From: Azospirillum brasilense
GTDB taxonomy: Bacteria > Pseudomonadota > Alphaproteobacteria > Azospirillales > Azospirillaceae
NCBI RefSeq assembly: GCF_007827815.1
Contig: NZ_VITH01000020.1
Span: forward strand, 1-64,000
Reading direction: 5' to 3'
DNA: 64,000 nt
Shown here: positions 32,947-42,380 of the stretch, piece after piece
Position numbering within the stretch: position 1 is the first letter of the stretch
Layout: every line of letters begins with the position of its first letter
Program-made: the position numbers and the translations under genes
The notes under the pieces: generated by a model
Database searches by the model: none
What the model saw: the letters and a program-made list of their open reading frames with translations, nothing else
What the model was told of the DNA's origin: nothing

Positions 32947-35900
32947 TTGGCACGCCCACAATTTGCGTGTGACTCCTTGCGCAGACTCCTCGCCCTTTTG
33001 GTGCCGTTGGCTGTGATCACCTGGGGACTCGCCGCATCGGCTGCGGAACCGTTCCCCCCGGTCCCTCATCCGCGTCCGTCGGCCGCCGTGCCAGCCCAAG
33101 CAAAGCCCGCCCTCCCCCCAGCCTCCCTGTCGCCGGTCGAAGCCGCCTACAGCGAGCGGGCCGGCTCGGTCCTCCTCCAGTTCGGTTACGACCAGTTCGG
33201 TGAGGAGCCGCCACGGCGGGACGGATCGGGCGGCGTGCAGGCCGACTACACGCTGGGTCCGGGCGACGAGCTTCTGGTGACCCTGCGCGGCCAGAAGTCC
33301 TCCAGCAAGCGCCACGTCATCGACGCGGCCGGGCTGCTCACCGCCGATGACGTCCGCCCCGTCGTGGCGCAGGGCCTGACCCTGGCGGAGCTGCGCGCCC
33401 AGCTGACCAACGCCGTGACCGCCTCCTTTCCGGACACCGAGGTCTATGTCTCGGTGACCGAGGTGCGGCGGATCGGTGTGCTGGTGACCGGCGCCGTGGC
33501 GCGTCCGGGCCGGCAGGAGGTGGGGGCCTTCGCAACGCTGATCGACGCGCTGGGCGCCGCGGGCGGCGTCACCCGCGCCGGGTCGCTGCGCCGCATCCGC
33601 CTGTTTCACGCCCAGGGCACCGGGGGAAGCCCGCCCGCCGGGCTGCCCATCGACCTGTACGACCTGTTCATGACCGGAGACGGGGCGACCGCGGGCCTGC
33701 GTCTGCGGGACGGCGACCGCATCTTCGTGCCGCCGCTCGGCCCCACCGTGGCGTTGGCCGGCCCGCTGAAGCGTCCCGGCGTCTACGAGCTTCCCCCCGG
33801 CCAGGACCGCCTGCCCGTCGCGGCGGCGCGCGAGCTGGCCGGCGGCCTCCTGCGGCCCGGCGCGCATCGGGCGCTGCGCTACGCCATCGGCCCGGACGGC
33901 GAGGAGCGGGCCGAGGAGTTGCCGGAGACCGAGGCGCCCCCGTTGGCCGACGGCGACCTGCTGCTGCTGGCGCCCCGCCGTGAGGACCGGCGCGACGACC
34001 TGCGTCTGGAAGGCCATGTCCTGCGCCCCGGTCCGCGGGCTCTGGGGCGGACCCCGACCATCGCCGCCCTGGTCGCGGCGACGGATCTGGGACCCACCCC
34101 CTATCTGCCCTTCGCTGTGCTGGCTTCGACCCGTCCGGGGAGCCGCGCCCGCGTCCTCCAGCCGATCGACCTGACGGCCGTGCTCAATGGCCGCGACCGC
34201 CGTCCCCTGGCCGAAAACGACGTCCTCTACGTGCTGGGCGCGGAGGAGGTGGATTTCCTCACCGCCGAACCGGTGCTGGCGCTGCTGCGCGGTGCGCGCG
34301 AGCCGGCCCCCGACGCCTGCCGCGGTCTGGTCGTGCTGGCCCGCGCGCTGACGGCGCAGCCGGACGGCCCCCTCGCCAGCGGACCCCAGGCCCGGGCGGC
34401 GGCAAAGCTGACCGGCGGACGTACGCCCTGCCCGCCCCTGTTCGACGCCATTCCCGACCTGCTCGTCTTCGCGCTGGAGCATTCCACGCTCCTGATGGGC
34501 GGGGTGCCCCGCCCCGGCTTCTATCCCTCCACCGGACGGCGAAGCGCCGCGGAGCTGGCGCTCGCCGCGGGCGGGCCGGAATCCGGTCCTTACGAAACGC
34601 CCGCCGCCGGGCTCGGACCGCCGCGCCGCGCCGCGGCGCCGGGCTCCATCCTTGAGCCGGACGAGCCCGTCTACGAGCTGACCGGCCACACCCGCCGCCC
34701 CGGCGTCCGCCCGCTGGCGGGGGGCGCCACGCTGCGCGACGCCCTCAGCGGCGGCGATGCGCTGATGCGGGACGTCTATCCCCTGCTCGGTGTCATCGAG
34801 CGTTTCGACCGCCGCACCCTCGCCCGCCGCTTGCTTCCCTTCTCGCCGCAGGAGGTGGCTTCCGGTCAGGCCAACCGCGCGCTCGCTGACGGCGACCGGG
34901 TGCGCCTGCTCTCCGCCGCCGAGGTGCGAGCGCTGACCACCCCCACGGACAAGGACGGCCCGACCGAAGGGACGCCGGCCGACGCCGAACCGTCGCTTCC
35001 CGGCGACGTCGCGGCCCTCGTGCGGGAGCGCGGTGTGCAGGTGGGCGGCGCCGTGCGCCTGCCCGGCGCCTATCCCGTGGCGGAGACGGCGTCCGTCGAG
35101 GCCCTTCTGGCGACCGCCGGCGGCCCCACGGCGACCGCCGACCTCGCCAGCCTGGAACTCACCAGCGCCACCGGGCAGCGCCGCCGCCTGGACCTTCGCG
35201 ACGGGATGTCCGCCCGGACCGCGCTGCATCCGGGCGACAACCTGCGCATCGACCCGCTGCCGCAGGCGCTTGAGGCGCGGGCGGTCACCATCTCCGGCGC
35301 GGTGCGCCGCCCGGGCAGCTACCATGTGGGTCGCGGAGAGACGCTGTCCTCGCTGATCGACCGGGCCGGCGGTCTGACCGAGGAGGCCTACCCCGCCGGC
35401 GCCAGCTTCCTGCGCGACAGCGAGCGCAAGCGCGAGCGCGCCTGGTTCGACCAGCAGGCCCGCGACCTGGAGCGCTGGATGGTGCAGGAGGTCGAGAAGG
35501 GTGAGGCCGCGCGTTCCGACGTGGTCGGGCTGGCCCGGCAGCTCGCCACCCAGCTGCGCGGCGTCGAACCGTTGGGCCGCATCGTCGTCGAGGCGGACCC
35601 CCAGGTGCTGCGGCAGCGGCCGGACCTGGACGTGCTTCTGGAGCCGGACGACCGCGTCCTGATCCCGAAACGGCCGCTGACCGTGACCGTAGCCGGAGAG
35701 GTGCTGCACCCGACCGCCGCCCAGTTCATCAGCGGCAAGACCGCCGAGGCTTATCTGCGCGAGGCAGGCGGAGCGAGCCGCAACGCCGACGACGGCCGCA
35801 TCTTCCTGGTTCTGCCGGACGGGCGGGCGCAGCCGCTGTCCCTGTCCTCCTGGAACCACACGGTGACGGCGATCCCGCCCGGCTCGTCCATCGTGGTGCC

Positions 35901-36006
35901 CCGCGACCCGAAGCCGTTCGACCTCATGGAGTTCTCCAAGAACATGGGAACGATCCTCGGCCAGCTCGCCATCTCGGCGGCGGCCATCGCGGTGATCTCC
36001 GAATGA
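32947..36006 (+). CDS. Multi-SLBB polysaccharide export protein
   Basis: This 1019-residue protein has a signal peptide (LLALLVPLAVITWGLAASAA), a poly-export domain (about residues 95-180, starting YTLGPGDELLVTLRGQ) and about seven SLBB-type modules spotted by their G-x-V/L-x-x-PG cores: VTGAVARPGRQEV, LAGPLKRPGVYEL, MGGVPRPGFYPS, LTGHTRRPGVRPL, VGGAVRLPGAYPV, ISGAVRRPGSYHV and VAGEVLHPTAAQF. A final hydrophobic helix (ILGQLAISAAAIAVIS) ends it. Wza-type exporters have two or three such modules, so this is an extended form. No lipobox is seen. The TTG start at 32947 is uncertain. The next gene begins inside its stop (ATGA). Confidence 0.85.
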   Translation: MARPQFACDSLRRLLALLVPLAVITWGLAASAAEPFPPVPHPRPSAAVPAQAKPALPPASLSPVEAAYSERAGSVLLQFGYDQFGEEPPRRDGSGGVQADYTLGPGDELLVTLRGQKSSSKRHVIDAAGLLTADDVRPVVAQGLTLAELRAQLTNAVTASFPDTEVYVSVTEVRRIGVLVTGAVARPGRQEVGAFATLIDALGAAGGVTRAGSLRRIRLFHAQGTGGSPPAGLPIDLYDLFMTGDGATAGLRLRDGDRIFVPPLGPTVALAGPLKRPGVYELPPGQDRLPVAAARELAGGLLRPGAHRALRYAIGPDGEERAEELPETEAPPLADGDLLLLAPRREDRRDDLRLEGHVLRPGPRALGRTPTIAALVAATDLGPTPYLPFAVLASTRPGSRARVLQPIDLTAVLNGRDRRPLAENDVLYVLGAEEVDFLTAEPVLALLRGAREPAPDACRGLVVLARALTAQPDGPLASGPQARAAAKLTGGRTPCPPLFDAIPDLLVFALEHSTLLMGGVPRPGFYPSTGRRSAAELALAAGGPESGPYETPAAGLGPPRRAAAPGSILEPDEPVYELTGHTRRPGVRPLAGGATLRDALSGGDALMRDVYPLLGVIERFDRRTLARRLLPFSPQEVASGQANRALADGDRVRLLSAAEVRALTTPTDKDGPTEGTPADAEPSLPGDVAALVRERGVQVGGAVRLPGAYPVAETASVEALLATAGGPTATADLASLELTSATGQRRRLDLRDGMSARTALHPGDNLRIDPLPQALEARAVTISGAVRRPGSYHVGRGETLSSLIDRAGGLTEEAYPAGASFLRDSERKRERAWFDQQARDLERWMVQEVEKGEAARSDVVGLARQLATQLRGVEPLGRIVVEADPQVLRQRPDLDVLLEPDDRVLIPKRPLTVTVAGEVLHPTAAQFISGKTAEAYLREAGGASRNADDGRIFLVLPDGRAQPLSLSSWNHTVTAIPPGSSIVVPRDPKPFDLMEFSKNMGTILGQLAISAAAIAVISE

Positions 36007-36824
36007 CGGGGGCGGCGGGAACGATCCGGCTGGCGGTGGTCACCGTGGTCCGCGACGACCTGCCCGGCCTGCTCGCCACCCGCGCGAGCCTGCGCGCCCA
36101 GACCATGGCGGCCTACGACTGGTTCGTGGCGGACGGAGGCTCCGGCGACGGGACGGCCCGCTGGCTGGCCGACCATCGGGACGAGACGGTCTGGTGGCGC
36201 TCGTCGCCCGACCGGGGCCTGTACGACGCCATGAACATCGCGATGGACGCCATTGCGGAAGGGTCTCCGCCCTCCTGCAGCCATGTCCTCTTCCTCAACG
36301 CCGGCGACCGGCTGGCCGACGACCGGGTTCTCGAACGGCTGCTTCCCCTCCTGGCCGCGCATCCGGACGCCGGTCTGCTCTATGGTGATGCGTTGGAGGC
36401 GCTGCCCGGCGGGCGTCTCGTGGTGAAGCGGGCGCGGTCGCACCGCCGCGCCCTGCTGGGCATGTTCACGCACCATCAGGCCATGGTCTACCGCTTGGCC
36501 GAGTCGTCGGGCTGCCGGTTCGATCTCCGCCACGGACTTGCCGCCGATTACGCGTTCACGCTGTCCATCCTCAAGCAGGGGCTTCCAGCGCAGCGCTTGC
36601 CACTTACGGTATGCATTTTTGCTGGCGGCGGACGGTCGCAGCAGGACCCGGCGGGCGGTCGACGGGAGCAGGCGATCATCCGTCGCGAGGTGCTTGGGCT
36701 CGGCTTTGCAGCCAACGCAACATTATGGGGATTACAATGGCTTGCCCTTACCCTACGCCAGACAATCCCATGGCTTTACGCGAAATATCGTTTCTCACCA
36801 AATGAACGATCGTTGCTTTCATAA
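36003..36824 (+). CDS. Glycosyltransferase family 2 (polysaccharide locus)
   Basis: This 273-residue cytoplasmic GT-A enzyme has AVVTVVRDDLPGLLATRASL, WFVADGGSGDGT, SSPDRGLYDAMNIAMD and the metal site FLNAGDR, as in colanic-acid WcaE-like transferases. The acceptor-binding HHQAMVYRL and DYAFTLSIL segments follow. It is translationally coupled to the SLBB gene. The last 60 codons and the 120-base region after it are visibly poorer in GC than the rest of the locus, hinting at a mosaic boundary. Confidence 0.85.
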   Translation: MTGAAGTIRLAVVTVVRDDLPGLLATRASLRAQTMAAYDWFVADGGSGDGTARWLADHRDETVWWRSSPDRGLYDAMNIAMDAIAEGSPPSCSHVLFLNAGDRLADDRVLERLLPLLAAHPDAGLLYGDALEALPGGRLVVKRARSHRRALLGMFTHHQAMVYRLAESSGCRFDLRHGLAADYAFTLSILKQGLPAQRLPLTVCIFAGGGRSQQDPAGGRREQAIIRREVLGLGFAANATLWGLQWLALTLRQTIPWLYAKYRFSPNERSLLS

Positions 36825-36944
36825 GCTTTGGCCTCTGTTTTACGCATCTAGCTATTGATGCGCACGAAAAGTTGCATAGAATTTACTTTCTGAACTAACC
36901 AATTTCCCTGGTGGCGCGGTCCACCTCCATACTGAGGGTCTATT

Positions 36945-37412
36945 ATGAGTGCCACGAAATCCAAGCTATCACCCGCCCACACCCTATCACGCCGCGGCGA
37001 GGGACCGAACCCAATCGACATCCATGTCGGCGCCCGGTTGCGGCTGCGCCGGACCCTGCTCGGCCTCAGCCAGGAGAAGCTGGGTGAAGCGGTGGGGATC
37101 ACCTTCCAGCAGCTTCAGAAGTACGAGCGCGGGTCCAACCGCATCAGCGCCAGCCGCCTGTTCAACCTGTCGCAGGTCCTGGGCGTCCCGGTCAGCTACT
37201 TCTTCGAAGACATGCCGTCGCCCGAGCACATCGCCACCCCGTCGCCCGACCTTCCGCCGTCGGAAACGGAAGAGTTCGAGTCGATGGCCCGCCGCGAGAC
37301 TCTGGAGCTGGTGCGGGCCTATTACCGCATCGAGGACCCCTCGGTGCGCAAGCGGACCTTCGACCTGCTGAAGGCCCTCGGCGGCGAGCGCGCTCTGGAC
37401 GAGGCGGTGTGA
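36945..37412 (+). CDS. XRE-family helix-turn-helix regulator (PraR/SinR-like)
   Basis: This 155-residue protein has an N-terminal Cro/CI-type helix-turn-helix at about residues 25-82 (RLRLRRTLLGLSQEKLGEAV, GITFQQLQKYERGSNRISA, SRLFNLSQVLGVPVSYFFED) and a C-terminal helical part. This layout is that of alphaproteobacterial PraR-like regulators, which control biofilm and attachment in rhizobia. Its place at the meeting point of the two arms of the polysaccharide locus makes regulation of that locus plausible. GAGGG is upstream of the ATG. Its stop lies 25 bases from that of the convergent GT2 gene. Confidence 0.85.
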   Translation: MSATKSKLSPAHTLSRRGEGPNPIDIHVGARLRLRRTLLGLSQEKLGEAVGITFQQLQKYERGSNRISASRLFNLSQVLGVPVSYFFEDMPSPEHIATPSPDLPPSETEEFESMARRETLELVRAYYRIEDPSVRKRTFDLLKALGGERALDEAV

Positions 37413-37437
37413 GGCGCGGCACAGCCTGTCCGAACCC

Positions 37438-38289
37438 TCAGACATCGGTGGACGCGGGTGACACGGCCCGCCGTCTCGCGTCCGCGATCTTCACGCCGAC
37501 CTGCCAATAGTAGAAAGCTCGCGCCAGCGCGTGTTGGAAGCCGGGACCGCCGTCCAGAAAGCCCAGCCGCACGACATAGCCATACAGAAAGACCAGAAAC
37601 GGACGGGCCGGCAACCGGTTGAGGCCGATCTTCATCCACCGCCGCGCCCCGGATTCCCGCGTGATCAACCCCGTCATCCGTCCATCCGAACGCAGCGCCG
37701 CCTCCCAGTCGGCGTAACGGGCGTGCCGTTCGAACCAAGCGGCGACCGGCTTGTCGTCGGCGTGGTCCAGGCTGTGACGCAGCCGTCCGACGCTGCCCGC
37801 GATCACCGGCTGATAATGGCCTTCCACCTCCCACATGGTGGCGACATCCAGATCGGGTGCGGGCGGAAAGGACGCCCGTCGCCGGTCGAACAGGGCGAGC
37901 TTCCGATTGCCCGCGCCGAAGCGCAGCCGCCGGCCGAGAAACACCGGACGGCCATCGATGAAGTAACCGGCGTGCCGCGGCCCCGCGGCCATCAGCGCGG
38001 CGATCTCCTCCACCAGGGCGCCGCCGAGCCGCTCGTCCGCATCGACGAACAGAACCCAGTCCCGGCTGAACGGCAGCCGGTCCAGACACCATTGCTTCTT
38101 CTTCGGGTACCGTCCGTCCCACTGGAAGGCCACCACCCGCGCGCCGGCCGCCGCGGCGATGTCCGGCGTTCCGTCGGTGCTGCCGCTGTCCACAACGAAG
38201 CGTTCGGCGAACCGCGCCAGCGCGGGCAGGCAGTGGGGAAGATTGACCGCCTCGTTGCGGGTCATCACCACCACCGACACGGGGATCAC
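37438..38289 (-). CDS. Glycosyltransferase family 2, WaaE/KdtX-like
   Basis: This 283-residue protein has SVVVMTRNEAVNLPHCL, VDSGSTDGT, the QWDGRYPKKKQWCLDRLP segment and VLFVDADERL, the pattern of WaaE-type beta-glucosyltransferases of lipopolysaccharide and exopolysaccharide assembly. The C-terminal part has a short hydrophobic stretch (FLVFLYGYVVRLGFLD), possibly membrane-associated. GTG at 38289 overlaps the upstream Wzz-like stop by four bases. It is the last gene of the minus-strand arm. Confidence 0.87.
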   Translation of the reverse strand: MIPVSVVVMTRNEAVNLPHCLPALARFAERFVVDSGSTDGTPDIAAAAGARVVAFQWDGRYPKKKQWCLDRLPFSRDWVLFVDADERLGGALVEEIAALMAAGPRHAGYFIDGRPVFLGRRLRFGAGNRKLALFDRRRASFPPAPDLDVATMWEVEGHYQPVIAGSVGRLRHSLDHADDKPVAAWFERHARYADWEAALRSDGRMTGLITRESGARRWMKIGLNRLPARPFLVFLYGYVVRLGFLDGGPGFQHALARAFYYWQVGVKIADARRRAVSPASTDV

Positions 38290-39257
38290 GATTCCGCCTC
38301 ACCGCCCGCCCGCCACAGGCGCCGCAGGCTGACGAGGATCGCACCGGCCACCAGCCCGGCCAGCGCCGCGAATGGAACGACCGTCACCGGGTTCGGCCAG
38401 TCGGGGCGCTGCGCCGCGGCGGGGGGTTCGATGGCGTCCGCCGCCAGCGGCAGGTCGACCTCGATCATCATGGCGATCCGCTCCTGCTCCGACAGCAGAT
38501 CGGCCAGCGCGCGGCGGTGCTCGGCGACGGTGATCCCGGCCAGACGGGCGCGGGCATGGGCGATCTGCGCGGCGCTGCGCCGCGACGCCTCCGCCCGCAG
38601 ATGGGCGTCGGTCGCCTGGGCCGCGGCCGACAAGATCCGCAGCGCCATGGCGCGGTCGGCGTGACGCAGCCGGAGCCGCCGCATCGGCCCGCTGCCGACC
38701 ATATCGACGGTCAGCCGGTCGCGAAGCGCGCTCGCCACCCGCTCGGCGTCGGGCTCCACCCAGTCCGACCGGCCGACGAGCGCCAGGAACAGACGCTTGG
38801 CGGACGCCATGGCGCCGGGCGCCGGGCGCCAGCCCCCCGCCTCCTCGTCCCAGCGGTCGGGAAACAGGCCGCGCAGCAGCAGCGGGTCGGCCATCATCCG
38901 TTCCGCCACCGGGATGGAGGTGAAAAGCTGGAGGTAGCGCGCGAAGTCTGACAGGATCTCATCCCCCGGTCCGGGCTCGGACGCGGCGGCGGCGGCTTCC
39001 CGGCCGATCAAAACGGGCAGCCGCGCGCCCATGGCCGCCGCGCCGACACGGGCGGTCGGCCCGATCACCATCACCGCGGTGTATTGCGGAACCACCAGCC
39101 GCAAGGAAGTCACGGAGGCCACCACCCCCAGCGCCGTCCCGATGAGCAGGATCGGCCAGCCCTCCCGCATCGTCCGCAGGAATCGGCGCAGCCGCAGCGC
39201 CGATTCCACCGCTTCGAACTCCAGTGGAGAGCGGCGCAGCGGCACGCCATCAGGCAT
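38286..39257 (-). CDS. Wzz-like polysaccharide chain-length/co-polymerase protein
   Basis: This 323-residue protein has an N-terminal membrane span (about residues 35-57, WPILLIGTALGVVASVT), a large periplasmic part rich in helices, and a C-terminal span preceded by a proline-rich turn (DWPNPVTVVPFAALAGLVAG), the topology of polysaccharide co-polymerases. It lacks a tyrosine-kinase domain. ATG at 39257 overlaps the GT4 stop by eight bases; a longer frame upstream is shadow. It should set the length of the polymer exported by the SLBB protein. Confidence 0.8.
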   Translation of the reverse strand: MPDGVPLRRSPLEFEAVESALRLRRFLRTMREGWPILLIGTALGVVASVTSLRLVVPQYTAVMVIGPTARVGAAAMGARLPVLIGREAAAAASEPGPGDEILSDFARYLQLFTSIPVAERMMADPLLLRGLFPDRWDEEAGGWRPAPGAMASAKRLFLALVGRSDWVEPDAERVASALRDRLTVDMVGSGPMRRLRLRHADRAMALRILSAAAQATDAHLRAEASRRSAAQIAHARARLAGITVAEHRRALADLLSEQERIAMMIEVDLPLAADAIEPPAAAQRPDWPNPVTVVPFAALAGLVAGAILVSLRRLWRAGGEAES

Positions 39258-40497
39258 GGGGCAGGCTCCGCCCCGGCAGAACGGGCACGCCAAGCGGCGT
39301 CCTCCGGCGCAGCCCGTCCGCCAGCGCCGCGAAGCGCCGCGCCGCCGCTGCGGCGTCCCAGGCCGCCGCGACGGACAACGCCCGCTCCCCTTGGGCCGCG
39401 CACAGGGCCGGATCGCCGGCATAACGGCGGATCGCGGCGGCCAGTCCCGCCGCATCGTCGGGCGCCAGCCTCTGCCCGCAGCCGTCCAGCAGCGCGGCCG
39501 CGTCGCTGCCCGCCGGTCCCAGAAACAGGCAGGGCCGCCCGGCCGCCAGCGCGCCGGCCACCTTGCTGGGCACCAGCAGTCCTTCCGCCCGCGGGTCCAT
39601 CGTCGCCAGATGCAGGTCCGCGGCGGACAGGCTTTCGGCCAGCCGATCCGAGGGCTGGAGAGGCAGCAGCCGTACGTTCCTCAGGCCACGCCGCTCCACC
39701 GCCTCCGCCACGGCCGCCCGGCGGCGCCCGTCGCCGATCAGCAGAATCGCGATGGCGGGGTCGCTGCGCGCCAGCAGTGCCGCGGCGTCCAGCACCGCGT
39801 CCATCGGGTGGGCCAGCCCCATGTTGCCCGAATAGGCCACGGTGAAGCGGTCGCCCAGCCCATGCGCCTGCCGGAACGGATTCTCCGCCCGCGGCACCGG
39901 CCGGATATCCGGGTCGGGCCAGTTGGGCAGAACGGTGATCCGCTCGGCCGGCACCCCCACCGCCGCCAGTCGCCCGGCCATGCAGCGTCCGATGGCCACC
40001 ACCGCGTCCTGGCGGCGAAGCGCCCGGGCGCTGGCCCGTTCGACCATCCGCATCAGCGGGTCCGGCAAGTGGACGCCGAGCACCGGCAGCAATGCCGGAA
40101 ACACATCCTGGCTCCAATGAAGGGACGCCGCGGCATGGCGCGCGGCGATCAGCGGCCCGGCGCAAACCAGCAGCGGCGGGTCGGTCATCGTCACCACGAC
40201 GTCGTGCCGCGGCAGGCGCAACGCCCGGTGAATCAACCGCAGCGCGGCGGCCAGATAGCCGCGTGTGGTCGCCCGCACATCTCCGGACATCGCCCCCGCT
40301 TTGGAAGAGCGCCCCCAACCGGCGCGGCAGACGGTGACCCCGGGCGGGGCGACGCTGGGGCCCGAACCGTCGGCGACCACGGTGACCCGCCAGCCCATCG
40401 CCGCCATCCGCTCCGCCACGTCGCGCACGCAACGCCCGGTCGCCCCCTTGTCCGGAGGAAACACGCGATTGACGAACAGGATGGATGGCGAATCCAT
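39250..40497 (-). CDS. Glycosyltransferase family 4
   Basis: This 415-residue GT-B enzyme has the GT4 N-terminal acceptor domain (ILFVNRVFPPDKGATGRCVR) and a C-terminal donor domain with VAYSGNMGLAHPMD, ILLIGDGRRR and the PSKVAGALAAGRPCLF segment; the usual E-x7-E motif is altered, reading DPRAEGLLVPSKVAG. It probably adds one sugar to the lipid-linked repeat unit. It is preceded by the Wzy-like gene (49-base gap) and overlaps the Wzz-like gene. Confidence 0.87.
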   Translation of the reverse strand: MDSPSILFVNRVFPPDKGATGRCVRDVAERMAAMGWRVTVVADGSGPSVAPPGVTVCRAGWGRSSKAGAMSGDVRATTRGYLAAALRLIHRALRLPRHDVVVTMTDPPLLVCAGPLIAARHAAASLHWSQDVFPALLPVLGVHLPDPLMRMVERASARALRRQDAVVAIGRCMAGRLAAVGVPAERITVLPNWPDPDIRPVPRAENPFRQAHGLGDRFTVAYSGNMGLAHPMDAVLDAAALLARSDPAIAILLIGDGRRRAAVAEAVERRGLRNVRLLPLQPSDRLAESLSAADLHLATMDPRAEGLLVPSKVAGALAAGRPCLFLGPAGSDAAALLDGCGQRLAPDDAAGLAAAIRRYAGDPALCAAQGERALSVAAAWDAAAAARRFAALADGLRRRTPLGVPVLPGRSLPHA

Positions 40498-40546
40498 GGA
40501 TGAACGATCACTTCACGGATTGAACACGCGTAAGTATGCATTTCCA

Positions 40547-41764
40547 TCAGCGCGCGGGCAACCGCTTCCCGCGCTCCGCCGCCAGAGCCGCCACGGTGAG
40601 GAGGAGGCCCGTGTCGAGGTATTTGAAACTGGTGTGCAGGCCGAGCGCCATCAGCAGCGGCGCCAGCACCGCCCAGCCGAGCGCGGGGTCGGAGCGGACA
40701 AGGCGCAGGGCTCGCGGCGCCAGTCCGCCCAGATAGGCGATCAGGGCGCACAGGCCGACCACGCCGGTCTTGGCGAGGGCGTAGGTCGCCAGCGTGTGGG
40801 TGTAGGACACCCGCCACCCGCCCACCGCCGGATTGGCGAGGAGCGCCCCCCACCCCTGCCCGAACAGAAACGCCGCCGGGGAGGACAGGGCCTGCCCGAC
40901 CGCGGCCTCCGCCTCCTCCCACCGGGTGTTCGCCCCGGCCAGCCGGGTTTTCTCCGCCACCTGCCCGAGGGCGCCGAACAACGCCTCGTGAAAGAGCGCC
41001 AGCACCAGCAACCCCGCCACGCCAGCCCCCAGCACGGCCAGCGGCGCCCGGCGCAGCCACCACAACCCGAGGGCCGTGAAGGCGAGGACGGCGAGCCCGA
41101 GCGCCATCCGGTGCACCGCGCCGGCCAGCGCCGCCAAGCACAACAGGCCGCCCAGAATCGCGGCCACCCCGGCGGCGCGGCGTGGCCACCCGCCCTGCGC
41201 CAGCATCCCGACCCCGAAGGCCGGCAAGGCGATGGCCGCGAACAGCACCGACGGCGCGTTCAGCAGATAGACGCCGCCGTCCGCCATCGCCCGGACGCCG
41301 ACGGCGCCGAATCCCCACTCCGCCTGCTTCCACCAACGCAGGGCGAAACCGACGCCGGCCACCGCCAGACCGCCGGCCAGCAGCCCCACCGCCCGGTCCG
41401 GAGCGGCGCGCAGCATCGGCACCAGAAGCACGGGAAGAAACAGGTACAGAAGAGGCACCACGTCGCGCAGCATGTCGCCCGGCGCCCAGTCGAGCCACAC
41501 CCCGCGCATCAGGGGGCACCACAGCAGCACCGCCAGAGCCAGCACCGCCGGCATCTCCCACGGCGGCGAGTCGCTCTCCAGCAGCGCGTGGCCCGTCGCC
41601 ACCGACAGGGGACGCAACAGCCCGACGCCCAGAACCAGCAGCGCGCCGATCAGCGCTTCGGCGAGGCGGATCTCCGCCGGGGCCGGAGCGCTCAGCAGGC
41701 CATACAGCGCAAGCGCCAGGGACAGCCCGGCGGCCCGCCACAGCGCCACTCCCCTTCCGGCCAC
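40547..41764 (-). CDS. Wzy/O-antigen-ligase-like membrane protein
   Basis: This 405-residue protein has about ten hydrophobic spans, with a larger periplasmic loop at about residues 270-325 holding NTRWEEAEAAVG and the FLFGQGWGALLANP and THTLATYALAKTGVVG segments, the latter a common feature of Wzy/WaaL enzymes (Wzy_C-type H-N/H-T motif). It probably polymerises or ligates the repeat unit of this locus. No sequence feature gives the linkage. Confidence 0.78.
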   Translation of the reverse strand: MAGRGVALWRAAGLSLALALYGLLSAPAPAEIRLAEALIGALLVLGVGLLRPLSVATGHALLESDSPPWEMPAVLALAVLLWCPLMRGVWLDWAPGDMLRDVVPLLYLFLPVLLVPMLRAAPDRAVGLLAGGLAVAGVGFALRWWKQAEWGFGAVGVRAMADGGVYLLNAPSVLFAAIALPAFGVGMLAQGGWPRRAAGVAAILGGLLCLAALAGAVHRMALGLAVLAFTALGLWWLRRAPLAVLGAGVAGLLVLALFHEALFGALGQVAEKTRLAGANTRWEEAEAAVGQALSSPAAFLFGQGWGALLANPAVGGWRVSYTHTLATYALAKTGVVGLCALIAYLGGLAPRALRLVRSDPALGWAVLAPLLMALGLHTSFKYLDTGLLLTVAALAAERGKRLPAR

Positions 41765-41851
41765 GCGCTCCCCGCCATCGCTCCGACTCGAACGGGCGGC
41801 AGAATTTCACGACACAGCGAAAAAAGGAACAACCAACCCGATCCGCAACGC

Positions 41852-42322
41852 TCAGGCGTAACGCAACTCGGCGCGGTCGAGACGGTAGAACAGTCCTTCC
41901 AGGGGATTCAGCCGCAACGTGCCGGTCATCAGCACCGGCACCTGGGTCTCGCGCACCGGAATCTGGCTGTGGACATACAGCATGCTGGACGGGCTGGGCC
42001 GGTGGCAGGCCGGACAGGATATGGGGTTGGCGGCGAGGATGAAGCGGTTGTGGGCCGGGGCGTCGCCCAACGGCACCATGAAGCCGCGCACCGTAACCAG
42101 CTTGCCCTCCAGCGCCTTGACCCGGGTCGGAAAGACCGGGTTGGCCGCCGGTCCCTCCATCCGGACCTGCACCAGATCCCGCCAGAGGAACGTGGTGTCG
42201 TCCAGCGGCAGATGGAACGGGCCCACGGGATGGGTGGGTTCGCTGGCGTTGGTGGCCCAGATCGCCCAGCCGGCCACCGGGGCCAGCGCGAGCGGCAACA
42301 GAACCTGTCGGCGCGATGTCAT
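41852..42322 (-). CDS. DUF3299-like exported protein
   Basis: This 156-residue protein has an N-terminal SRRQVLLPLALAPVAGWAIW signal or anchor, then a small domain with VRGFMVPLGDAPAHNRFILAA and SCPACHRP, a Cys-x2-Cys that could bind metal. The GFMVPL and CxxC features suit the DUF3299 family of small periplasmic proteins. It is the first gene of the minus-strand polysaccharide arm by position, 87 bases before the Wzy-like gene, but need not belong to it functionally. Confidence 0.6.
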   Translation of the reverse strand: MTSRRQVLLPLALAPVAGWAIWATNASEPTHPVGPFHLPLDDTTFLWRDLVQVRMEGPAANPVFPTRVKALEGKLVTVRGFMVPLGDAPAHNRFILAANPISCPACHRPSPSSMLYVHSQIPVRETQVPVLMTGTLRLNPLEGLFYRLDRAELRYA

Positions 42323-42356
42323 GGCGGTCCTCCCCCTCGATCCTGCCCGTTCCGGT

Positions 42357-42380
42357 CGTTCGTTCGACCGTTCGTTCGAT
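42357..42380. repeat. Short tandem repeat in the 42.3-42.6 kb intergenic region
   Basis: Two copies of a 12-base unit, CGTTCGTTCGA(C/T), lie 35 bases upstream of the DUF3299-like gene in the divergent gap 42,323-42,644. The rest of that gap has no gene; further to the right it becomes AT-rich ahead of the ArsR-type gene. Confidence 0.45.

Noticed and set aside
32890..35859. Open frame of 989 codons antisense to the SLBB exporter
   Set aside because: No domain and shadow-like composition; the SLBB modules on the plus strand are clear.
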